Source: a virus
DNA: 22,110 nucleotides
Reading direction: 5' to 3' (one strand)
Virus record (IMG/VR): IMGVR_UViG_3300020172_002308
Span: 1 to 22,110 of that record
A program made the translations under genes and the position numbers. The notes beneath the pieces were generated by a model that did not search any database, was not told the DNA's origin, and was given only the letters and a program-made list of their open reading frames with translations. Numbering within the stretch: the first letter of the stretch is position 1; the number at the start of each line of letters is the position of its first letter. Shown here one piece after another: positions 13,330 to 19,390 of the stretch.

Positions 13330-14967
13330 TTATTCATCATTTTTAGCCATTACGCTTAGGTAATGGATTAAGAATGCAATCGATGTTGCAATCAATGTAA
13401 TCTTTCTTGTGTCCCCAGAAAGAGTTGCAAAAACAATAACTGTGCTAGATATTGTGAATGCAAGGGCAGCAGTTTCTCTGCTGAATTTTTTAATGAAATT
13501 CCATATACTAAATTTCTTCATTCCTTCCTCCGTGTATTTAAAAATACTATTTCTTGTAAAGTCACCATCATCTCCTCCCTCTGGGCCTTCGATTTCTGGT
13601 GCCTCCTCTTCCTCTTCAGACTCCTCCTCATCCTTTTTAAAATGAGAATTTGGTCCACCGCCATTATTGTTATTTGAATTCCCTCCAGATGGCGTAGGAG
13701 AGCCACTAGAGCCTCCTACAACCGTTATTGCAGATACAGCGCCCATTGCTGCTAAAAGTGTTCTGCGGTTTTTAACACTTATTTCAGAACCAACGGGAAC
13801 ATATTCATCAAACCCTTCTGCATAGATATTTATTTCGCCCTCAAATGCTTCTTTAACTTCATCTGGTGCATTTTGAACAGCCTCTATAATTTCACCCTTT
13901 TCTTCTTCAGTAATTGTGGATGTATCAATAGCATTAAAAACTTCTTGTGCGTCTTCTTTACTTATTTCCTCCAAGACCTCTGGAGAAGTAGCAACATCTA
14001 CAGCCTGATCTGGCGTAATTTCTTCAGTAATAACTGCTGGCAATGTAGTTGTTGTAGGTGGAATAGTTGTTGTAGACGATGTTGTTGTGGTTGTCGTAGT
14101 TGTTGGTGCAACCGTTGTCGTGGTAGTCGTTGTTGTGGTCGTTGTTACCAATGGCAATTGAAAAAACAAAGTTGTTGTGGTTACTGGTACGGTTGTAGTC
14201 GTTGGGGGCAATGTCGTTGTTGTTGTAGTTGTGGTAGTTGTTGGTAGCGTCAAACCAATGACTTCATTGCTCCAGCCAGAATAAACCGAAAGTGAGTCAT
14301 TGTCAGCTCTTACTTTAAATTTGCATGACTGATCAGATTCAAGGTTTTCAATAATTGCAGATGTTGTTGTTGATGAAATAGCAAAACCAGACTCCCAGTT
14401 GTTGCATGACCAAAATATGGCATAACGCTCAACCTCTACATTTGACTGTTCTGGTGCAGTCCAAGATAGATACACCTTGCTTTCATTTGTTGATGTAACC
14501 TCAAGATTTTGCGGGTTATTTAGATATGGTGCAATAGTGGTAGTTGTTGTAGTAGTTGTCGTGGTAGTTGTAGTCTGATTTGATATTAAAGATGTTGATG
14601 TTTCAAAAGAATAACTCTGTCCATACCATCTGTTTGGATCACCACAGCAAACACCTGTTCTTAAACGATATGTGCCAGGTTGTAGATTAATGGATATATT
14701 TGAATCAAGACCATAATAGTCATCATTTGCAGTTAAGACATTATCCTGAGAGTCATAGAGCCATAGCATTGAGTCGATACCATACTGCTGAGCATAGGTA
14801 CGAACGGTAAAATTTTGAGGCTCATCAAAAGTAAAGTAAAAGTCATTTGCCCCAGATGTTGCATAGTTATCAGCCTTAACAGGGCTTGAAATAAACGATG
14901 TGAGAATAGAAATAAAGCAGACAATAAATAACGGAATAGAACCTTTTCTTAATCTTAACTTTCTCAC
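13330..14967 (-). CDS. Exported, membrane-anchored protein with PPC-like domain, FN3 domain and poly-Thr linkers
   Basis: A 545-aa protein of unknown function with a clear export layout. Residues 1-32 are a signal peptide (basic MRKLRLRK, hydrophobic core, SSPVKA cleavage). About 36-130 resemble a pre-peptidase C-terminal-like beta domain (MLWLYDSQDNVL, LQPGTYRLR). Residue 132-144 is a Thr run; 150-239 is a fibronectin type III domain with an SWTAPE strand and two cysteines; 242-309 is a Thr/Pro linker. An acidic helical region (313-380), a hydrophobic RRTLLAAMG segment (401-419), a Ser/Gly/Asn stretch, an acidic patch (446-470) and two membrane helices (about 499-517 and 523-541) follow. GTG is the only start that retains the signal peptide; a stop lies two codons upstream. 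Such poly-Thr linkers are typical of actinobacterial surface proteins, so host origin is likely. It sits directly before the lysis genes. Confidence 0.85.
   Translation of the reverse strand: MRKLRLRKGSIPLFIVCFISILTSFISSPVKADNYATSGANDFYFTFDEPQNFTVRTYAQQYGIDSMLWLYDSQDNVLTANDDYYGLDSNISINLQPGTYRLRTGVCCGDPNRWYGQSYSFETSTSLISNQTTTTTTTTTTTTTIAPYLNNPQNLEVTSTNESKVYLSWTAPEQSNVEVERYAIFWSCNNWESGFAISSTTTSAIIENLESDQSCKFKVRADNDSLSVYSGWSNEVIGLTLPTTTTTTTTTTLPPTTTTVPVTTTTLFFQLPLVTTTTTTTTTTTVAPTTTTTTTTSSTTTIPPTTTTLPAVITEEITPDQAVDVATSPEVLEEISKEDAQEVFNAIDTSTITEEEKGEIIEAVQNAPDEVKEAFEGEINIYAEGFDEYVPVGSEISVKNRRTLLAAMGAVSAITVVGGSSGSPTPSGGNSNNNNGGGPNSHFKKDEEESEEEEEAPEIEGPEGGDDGDFTRNSIFKYTEEGMKKFSIWNFIKKFSRETAALAFTISSTVIVFATLSGDTRKITLIATSIAFLIHYLSVMAKNDE
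14041..14244 (-). repeat. Long Thr/Pro-coding low-complexity repeat
   Basis: Residues about 242-309 of the exported protein are nearly all Thr with Pro, Val and Leu interruptions (for example TTTTLPPTTTTVPVTTTT). Tandem ACN codons give a GTTGTTGTC-like pattern on the plus strand. This is the longer of two such linkers in the gene and is prone to length variation. It would span roughly 68 residues between FN3 and the acidic helical region. Confidence 0.8.
14536..14574 (-). repeat. Trinucleotide ACN repeat encoding a 13-Thr run
   Basis: Tandem ACA/ACT/ACC codons encode residues 132-144 of the exported protein. The run separates the first beta domain from the FN3 domain and is an extended, probably rigid or glycosylatable linker. 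Mixed codons show the repeat is kept at protein level rather than being a pure nucleotide slippage tract. Confidence 0.8.
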
Positions 14968-14973
14968 ATATTA

Positions 14974-14979
14974 ATAATA
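14974..14979 (-). promoter_or_regulatory. Possible -10 element for a leaderless transcript of the 545-aa gene
   Basis: The minus strand reads TATTAT, then six bases, then the GTG start codon at 14967. There is no Shine-Dalgarno sequence in the gap. This spacing would place the transcription start at the GTG itself, the arrangement of leaderless mRNAs that are common in actinobacteria. No convincing -35 is seen, and the gap is AT-rich, so the call is tentative. Confidence 0.3.
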
Positions 14980-14991
14980 CTTGATTATTAA

Positions 14992-15324
14992 TTAAGCAGA
15001 ATACTCAGCTCCACTTATTGTAAAAGTGCATTTATTATCAGCATTTATAATATGAATTTTATCACTAGCGTTTAAGACAATAGTAGAATCCATAGAGATT
15101 GTTTCATATGCAAGTACTGATAATGATTTAAAAAGTGCATTATTATTTCCGGGAACACCTGAGCCTCCAAGAATATGAACATCACATGTTACTGCTGCAT
15201 TGCTTGTATTACAAATATTAATTGTTTTAATTATTGCATATGAACCACTACTACTTGACACAGTGTAGACATTAGAAGCAGTTTCATTTCCTACATATAA
15301 TGATTTTGGTATTAAATTAGCCAT
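14992..15324 (-). CDS. Putative virion surface/decoration protein (110 aa)
   Basis: A beta-rich 110-aa protein starting MANLIPKSLYVGNETA. An in-frame ATG exists five codons upstream (15339), but 15324 is preferred because its ATG overlaps the preceding TAA (TAATG) and has a GGGGG ribosome binding site 4 bases upstream. The body alternates Ser/Thr and hydrophobic residues (IIKTINICNTSNAAVTCDVHILGG), like an immunoglobulin-like or jelly-roll decoration protein. Its stop is followed by a 24-base gap, after which the exported 545-aa protein starts with no ribosome binding site, so this gene may end a transcriptional subgroup. Function is inferred from composition and position. Confidence 0.75.
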   Translation of the reverse strand: MANLIPKSLYVGNETASNVYTVSSSSGSYAIIKTINICNTSNAAVTCDVHILGGSGVPGNNNALFKSLSVLAYETISMDSTIVLNASDKIHIINADNKCTFTISGAEYSA

Positions 15325-15668
15325 TAGACCCCCATCCAAGTTAAAATTTCAGTATCGTAAACTGTTTTATTCATATCCTGAACAACAACAGCATCAAGAA
15401 CATGGTCAACAATCTCGCCCTCTACATGGGCAGCGGCAGTTGTACCATCATAGCCTCTTGTTTCAATAGTGAAAGTATTGGAAGATCTACTTGCTATCAG
15501 CATTTTTTCTTCAGTTATAGTTCCTCTACCTATTGAAATAACAAACTTATTAAGAGAACCAGTTGGAAAAGAAGAACCATCGGCAACAGAGAATGATGTT
15601 GAAACATTAGTAATATTAGCAGATAAGGTTTGTGGAATAACTGCTCCTGCAACTTCTCTTCTTTCCAT
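15324..15668 (-). CDS. Putative virion structural protein (114 aa)
   Basis: A 114-aa beta-rich protein. The ISIGRGTITEEKMLIASRSSNTF segment followed by RGYDGTTAAAHVEGEIVDHV is a pattern seen repeatedly in phage head/tail genes and close to short adhesin-like domains, but I cannot assign a precise function. It ends VYDTEILTWMGV. The TAA stop overlaps the ATG of the next gene (TAATG at 15324), implying translational coupling. It is most likely a virion surface component. Confidence 0.78.
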   Translation of the reverse strand: MERREVAGAVIPQTLSANITNVSTSFSVADGSSFPTGSLNKFVISIGRGTITEEKMLIASRSSNTFTIETRGYDGTTAAAHVEGEIVDHVLDAVVVQDMNKTVYDTEILTWMGV

Positions 15669-15676
15669 ATTAACCT

Positions 15677-16063
15677 TTAATCAATTGAGATATCAAGGTC
15701 GCCAGTAGCGACTCTAAGGGTATCTCCAGCGTCAAGAACCTTGTTTGCGGTCAATGTCCCGTGAACCAAAAGGTTTCCACCAGTGCTATTGTCCATAATT
15801 CCAATTGCAACAATTGTGCATGCAGGCATTCCAGCAAAGTCAATGTTTGCATTGTTTGATGTAGCACCCGATGATGCAGCAGTAAAAAGACCAGCAAGGG
15901 GCTGTCTTGCATATGAGCCACCAGTAGCCTCTGTTCCTGATGTTGAATCGGTTGGAGCAACTGTGAACAAGGCTAAGTGCGTTGTTGGTTTTGTATATGA
16001 TGTAGTTCCTACAACATGGTCAAGCATTTTATTTTCAGCATAATTGCTAAGACTACCTGGCAT
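15677..16063 (-). CDS. Putative virion structural protein (128 aa)
   Basis: A 128-aa protein beginning MPGSLSNYAENKMLDHVVG, with the THLALFTVAPTD segment and a beta-rich body ending in TLRVATGDLDISID. This layout (short helix with LDH, then KPTTHLALFT, then repeated beta strands) recurs in phage structural proteins variously annotated as head or tail-fibre-like; the exact role is not established. There is no signal peptide or membrane segment. It sits two bases after the 101-aa gene, in the group of small head-region genes, and TTAGGAGGATTAATT upstream of the ATG is a strong ribosome binding site, suggesting high expression. A head decoration role is the most likely reading. Confidence 0.8.
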   Translation of the reverse strand: MPGSLSNYAENKMLDHVVGTTSYTKPTTHLALFTVAPTDSTSGTEATGGSYARQPLAGLFTAASSGATSNNANIDFAGMPACTIVAIGIMDNSTGGNLLVHGTLTANKVLDAGDTLRVATGDLDISID

Positions 16064-16065
16064 AA

Positions 16066-16371
16066 TTAATCCTCCTTAGAATTAAAATATTCTTCAATTT
16101 CAAATTGGTCTGGCAATCTAAAGTTGTCAAGACCGAGCAGAATTTCTGCGTCAGCTTCTGGAACTTCTTGGATTGGATTATCTCTTGTAAATGTTACGGA
16201 ATTGCTTATATAAGAAGCACCGCTTTCAAAAATAATAATCTTAAAACCTTCTTTAACACCCTTAGGGGCAGCATCTGCTTTCTTAGGAGCAGCTTTCTTT
16301 GCAGGAGCCTTTTTTGCAGGCTTATCTGCTTGTTTATTTACATCTGTCGATTTAATAACATTATCAGTCAT
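16066..16371 (-). CDS. Small protein with Lys/Ala-rich N-terminus, putative head protein
   Basis: A 101-aa protein. Residues about 10-40 are a low-complexity PAKKAPAKKAAPKK-type basic segment resembling histone H1-like tails. The remaining ~60 residues form a small folded domain (FKIIIFESGASYISNSVTF, then NPIQEVPEADAEILLGLDNF) and an acidic C-terminus. Small domains of this type are often found directly after major capsid genes in phages and are thought to be head-associated, though I cannot name the family. The basic tail could touch packaged DNA or an acidic partner; that is speculation. Start ATG 16371 has only a weak upstream GTGGT. It is two bases from the next gene. Confidence 0.75.
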   Translation of the reverse strand: MTDNVIKSTDVNKQADKPAKKAPAKKAAPKKADAAPKGVKEGFKIIIFESGASYISNSVTFTRDNPIQEVPEADAEILLGLDNFRLPDQFEIEEYFNSKED

Positions 16372-16407
16372 AAATAATAGATTACCACATATGTTTAAAT
16401 AATGCGA

Positions 16408-16437
16408 GAAGGGAGAGGGTATTTCACCTCTCCCTTC
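16408..16437. terminator. Perfect 11-bp hairpin behind the capsid gene, terminator-like on the plus strand
   Basis: GAAGGGAGAGG (16408-16418) pairs perfectly with CCTCTCCCTTC (16427-16437) around an 8-base loop. On the plus strand it is followed after three bases by T8 (16441-16448), the form of an intrinsic terminator for plus-strand transcripts. For the capsid mRNA (minus strand) the hairpin comes after an A8 tract and is followed only by TCGCATTATTTAA, so termination would be partial at best. It may stabilise the capsid mRNA 3' end or act in both directions. The functional direction is unresolved. Confidence 0.6.
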
Positions 16438-16459
16438 CCATTTTTTTTGATATTAAATA

Positions 16460-17491
16460 TTAGAGGCTGCGAAGCTTAACATTCTTGCCGATTACATAAG
16501 AATCGGCATTTTCAATGTTAGAACCAACACGCATAAATTGAGTATATTCAATTGTGTCTGTCTTTGGCTTGAACTGACGGTAAACAGTAATGTCACGGTG
16601 GATACCGATGATACGGTTATTTGGGAATGTCAATTCAACATGACCATGAGAACCAGTGGTTCCAGAATAGTCACCAGCTGCTGCTTCAGGCATAAGTGGA
16701 ACTTCAATCAGTGGAATACCAAATGGTGCAATACCAGTTGAACCTGCTCCACCATTTCCTCTCATTGAACCTTGCAAGAACGCCATTTCACCAACTTGTG
16801 ACATTGGTGCTGGTGCGCCTGCTGTTGCAGCGGTTGCCGAGTTTGGATTTCCAAGTGAGTAAATCGTATCTTGCACCATTCCCGAACCAGTGAAGAATCT
16901 CAACTCATTTCTGCGCTGGAGATACTTTGTTGGAAGGTTGCGGAGGATACGGTCATATGTAGCGCGGGAAACTTGGTTTCCTGCCTCATCTACTGTACGA
17001 CCATTTGCCTTTGCAAGCTTGATAAACCCATCAAGTGCCTTAATAAGACCATTGTTGGATGAGGTGTTACCATTGATGAACAAATCGTCAAGGTCGTTGG
17101 CTGTCTGACGAGCCATAACCTGTGCGATATGATCTTCAAGGGATGCGCCCTCAATGTTGTCCTCAAGGGACTCTGTTGATACAGACCAGTCAAGACGCAA
17201 CTTAACGGTGCTGATAGAGACCTTGCTGAATGTTACTGGGGCATTTGCGCCAGTGTCGGTTGCCTCAGTTGCCTTTGCAAGCAAACGGGTTCCGACAGAA
17301 ACCTTATCGATTTCCATTTGTGGTGTACGCATACGAACGACTCTTGCGTTCTGCATAAGTACGGACTGATCAATTACGTAGTCAAGGAAGCGGTTAGACT
17401 GTGCTGGCTTTAACAAACCACCAGAATCATTGCCAACAACGCTCGTTGTAACTTCATCAGCCTTTGAAAGAATTTCTTCTTGAGATGCCAT
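16460..17491 (-). CDS. Major capsid protein, HK97 fold
   Basis: A 343-aa major capsid protein that builds the icosahedral shell. Features of the HK97-fold family are an N-terminal helical arm, the LDYVIDQSVLMQNARVVRMR segment leading to the E-loop region, the DLDDLFINGNTSS spine-helix region near residues 130-145, and the C-terminal RIIGIHRDITVYRQFKPKTDTIEYTQFMRVGSNI P-domain strands. There is no long N-terminal delta domain, consistent with a separately supplied scaffold. The start ATG 17491 has AGGAGG ten bases upstream, which fits a highly expressed product. It follows the protease by 18 bases and is followed by an 88-base gap with a strong hairpin. Confidence 0.93.
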   Translation of the reverse strand: MASQEEILSKADEVTTSVVGNDSGGLLKPAQSNRFLDYVIDQSVLMQNARVVRMRTPQMEIDKVSVGTRLLAKATEATDTGANAPVTFSKVSISTVKLRLDWSVSTESLEDNIEGASLEDHIAQVMARQTANDLDDLFINGNTSSNNGLIKALDGFIKLAKANGRTVDEAGNQVSRATYDRILRNLPTKYLQRRNELRFFTGSGMVQDTIYSLGNPNSATAATAGAPAPMSQVGEMAFLQGSMRGNGGAGSTGIAPFGIPLIEVPLMPEAAAGDYSGTTGSHGHVELTFPNNRIIGIHRDITVYRQFKPKTDTIEYTQFMRVGSNIENADSYVIGKNVKLRSL

Positions 17492-17509
17492 ATTATTTAT
17501 TCCTCCTAA

Positions 17510-17866
17510 TCATGACTTATAGCCCAGTGCTTTAATCAAGCCCTGTGGCAAATACATATTTCCCCAAATTGAATCAGACTTGGTGAGTTCTTCCTCATCC
17601 TCATCTGCATCTTCTGGGTCAACACTCTTTTTGATTGCGCCTGCCTCGGCAAAAGCCTTGACCTGCTCCTCTTGCTCGGAAAGTGCCTTTTCAGCAGCTT
17701 CCAGTTTTTCTTGAAGTTCAACCGTGTTGGCTTCAAAACTCTTTGTGATATTGTCGATCTTTTCGTTCAGCGAAGCCTCAACCTCTTCTTTAATAGAAGT
17801 AGCGAAGTTAGCCAGTTTGTCATCAACCACAGCACTAAGAGCGTCTTTAAGGACTTCAATATCCAT
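17510..17866 (-). CDS. Putative capsid scaffold made from an internal start inside the protease gene
   Basis: In frame with the protease, codon 406 is an ATG preceded by a perfect AGGAGG with 5 bases between (17872-17877), the strongest ribosome binding site in this gene. Initiation there would give a 118-aa acidic coiled-coil protein starting MDIEVLKDALSAVVDD and ending with the same C-terminus as the long product. This matches the known arrangement in phage lambda, where the scaffold Nu3 is made from an internal start in the protease gene C. The conserved DIEVLKDAL start and the helical content fit a scaffold. Production as a separate protein is inference. A second, weaker candidate is ATG 18088 (AAGGAG nine bases upstream), whose purines may simply reflect Lys/Glu codons. 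Confidence 0.5.
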   Translation of the reverse strand: MDIEVLKDALSAVVDDKLANFATSIKEEVEASLNEKIDNITKSFEANTVELQEKLEAAEKALSEQEEQVKAFAEAGAIKKSVDPEDADEDEEELTKSDSIWGNMYLPQGLIKALGYKS

Positions 17867-19081
17867 ATCTTCCTCCTGTGTGTATTCAGTAACTTCAACT
17901 GTATTATCTGTTGAAGCATTCTCTTGAACATCTGGAACAAGCCAATTGACAAGTCGCTTTAAAAGCGATAATCTATTTATTTCTTGTTCATTCATGTCTA
18001 AGACCTTATCATAGTTTACATCATTTTGCAATGATTCTTCTTGCGTTTTAATGATTTCTAACTCGTCTTCAAATTTCTTTGAATCCATTTCTTCTTTCTC
18101 CTTTTTCTTTTTAGGATGTGTAGGTGTAGCAAATCTATTTCCTTGTTCTGGATTTTTGATTCCAGAACCCATTCCAGTAGTAGTTACTTCTCCCTCTTTT
18201 TCCATATCTGTTTGAACAGATTTCTTTTTAGTATTCTCATATCTTTCAAGGAGTCTTCTGCCTTTTGCAGCAAGTTCCGCAGCATCTTGCATATTTTGCG
18301 GAACAGGCTCTCCCCATGCTGCAGCCGAAAGAGCAAGCCTAGTTGGGTCTCCATTTGGCTTCTTCATAGGACCAGATGGATTTGTAAAAAATCTTGTTAA
18401 AAAAGAACCTTTTCTACGCATTTTTTCTGGGGTATCTGCTGCACCTTTAACACCCGGCTTAAGATTTGCGCCCTCTGTCTGCTTAAAATGCCTACGACCA
18501 GCGGCAGTTAGTCCACCTTTTGGATCTTTCAAAGGCTGTTTCGCCTTTTCAAAATCAATTCCATCTATAACATCAAGAATGTAATCAAGATTTCCATCAG
18601 TATCCATTTTGATAATATCAACAATTGCTAGAGCATTAGCGGGGTTATCTACCAAACTTAATTCACCCAATGAATATTCTTTAATAATCTTTACTGGTCG
18701 ACCTCTAAACATTTTTTCTGTAGATTCAACTTTTTGCATAATTTTTCCACCAATTGAAAAAGCTTTAAGAGTTCCATCAAGAACTTTTTCCCAAGTGCTT
18801 TCAGCACCTTTTGAAATATAAGCATCAACTTTAATTGCATTATACTTCTTTCCATCTTCACCAGTTATTTCTACTGGTTCATAGTTGATTGCTTTTCCAA
18901 CAGCAATCGGTGCATGCATTTCTCTAATGTTTCCGCCCCAGTTTTTAAAAGCATCAAGAGATGCAGCAAATTCAACAAGATCACCAGACTTGTCAATATT
19001 ATCAGCAGTAGCAATACCGCTTACAATTCTTTCCTCTTTCTTGATTAAATCAATGGGGAAAGATAAATTAAAATTTTCCAT
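17510..19081 (-). CDS. Prohead maturation protease (XkdF/U35-like) fused to a central basic module and a C-terminal scaffold
   Basis: A 523-aa protein with three parts. Residues 1 to about 165 match the phage prohead protease fold: SGIATADNIDKSGDLVEF start, then REMHAPIAVGKA with candidate catalytic His56 and LKAFSIGGKI with candidate nucleophile Ser109. This enzyme cleaves the scaffold and capsid precursors during head maturation. Residues about 188-275 form a separate basic module (LTAAGRRHFKQTEG, MRRKGSFLTRFFTNPSGP, GDPTRLALSAAAWGEP). Residues about 330-523 are acidic and coiled-coil, typical of a scaffold, ending in GLIKALGYKS. The length far exceeds a stand-alone protease (about 180-220 aa), supporting fusion. 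Start ATG 19081 follows GAGGG. The next gene is the capsid, 18 bases away. An internal start at 17866 probably also produces the scaffold alone. Confidence 0.88.
   Translation of the reverse strand: MENFNLSFPIDLIKKEERIVSGIATADNIDKSGDLVEFAASLDAFKNWGGNIREMHAPIAVGKAINYEPVEITGEDGKKYNAIKVDAYISKGAESTWEKVLDGTLKAFSIGGKIMQKVESTEKMFRGRPVKIIKEYSLGELSLVDNPANALAIVDIIKMDTDGNLDYILDVIDGIDFEKAKQPLKDPKGGLTAAGRRHFKQTEGANLKPGVKGAADTPEKMRRKGSFLTRFFTNPSGPMKKPNGDPTRLALSAAAWGEPVPQNMQDAAELAAKGRRLLERYENTKKKSVQTDMEKEGEVTTTGMGSGIKNPEQGNRFATPTHPKKKKEKEEMDSKKFEDELEIIKTQEESLQNDVNYDKVLDMNEQEINRLSLLKRLVNWLVPDVQENASTDNTVEVTEYTQEEDMDIEVLKDALSAVVDDKLANFATSIKEEVEASLNEKIDNITKSFEANTVELQEKLEAAEKALSEQEEQVKAFAEAGAIKKSVDPEDADEDEEELTKSDSIWGNMYLPQGLIKALGYKS
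17872..17877 (-). promoter_or_regulatory. Strong internal Shine-Dalgarno site (AGGAGG) within the protease gene
   Basis: The minus strand reads AGGAGG at this position, five bases before an in-frame ATG (17866). It lies deep inside a coding region rather than at a gene junction, which makes it the deciding evidence for a separate scaffold product. The encoded residues here are QEE, which do not require a perfect consensus. Confidence 0.5.
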
Positions 19082-19100
19082 AAAACCCTCGTAATTAATA

Positions 19101-19106
19101 ATTATA
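19101..19106 (-). promoter_or_regulatory. Possible -10 promoter element upstream of protease/capsid genes
   Basis: The 42-base gap between the 88-aa gene and the protease gene reads TATAAT on the minus strand, a perfect -10 consensus, about 20 bases before the protease ATG. A weak -35-like TTGGTT lies 19 bases upstream. The run between them is extremely AT-rich, so chance occurrence is possible. A promoter here would boost protease/scaffold and capsid expression. Confidence 0.3.
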
Positions 19107-19123
19107 CACTATTTTTTATATTT

Positions 19124-19390
19124 TTAACCAAAAGCCATTACAGCGATTGTTACACCAGATGTAATTACTTCAAACTTTGTATAGTCACCATAAAGCTCAA
19201 CATAACCAGCATTACCCTCGGCGGTTGATGGAATTAAAACCCTTAATGGACCACCATTAACTTGAACAACAGCATCTGTTACATTGTTGGAATTATAAAA
19301 TTTAATAGAAGATGTATGTCTTCCGATACTTACTTCTCCGTCAGCACTTGTGACTGCGGTATCTGAATAAACTAAAGTTTGCTCACTCAT
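19124..19390 (-). CDS. Small beta-rich protein between portal and protease, putative virion protein
   Basis: An 88-aa protein predicted to be almost entirely beta strand, with no signal peptide, cysteine or membrane helix. It overlaps the portal stop by 8 bases and has a good ribosome binding site (GGAG followed by AAAATA before ATG). I do not recognise the family. Segments such as SIKFYNSNNVTDAVVQVNGG resemble small beta-sandwich decoration proteins, and the product is similar in style to the 110-aa protein further downstream (IKTINICNTSNAAVTCDVHI). Head decoration or spike function is inference from size, composition and position between portal and protease. Confidence 0.72.
   Translation of the reverse strand: MSEQTLVYSDTAVTSADGEVSIGRHTSSIKFYNSNNVTDAVVQVNGGPLRVLIPSTAEGNAGYVELYGDYTKFEVITSGVTIAVMAFG

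Noticed and set aside
13873-14247. Plus-strand Cys-rich 124-codon frame
   Set aside because: Its Cys/Ser/Trp runs are the complement of Thr codons in the exported protein; this is an artefact of the repeat.
14992-15339. Longer start (15339) for the 110-aa protein
   Set aside because: ATG 15324 has the TAATG overlap and the GGGGG ribosome binding site; the longer start has a weaker site.
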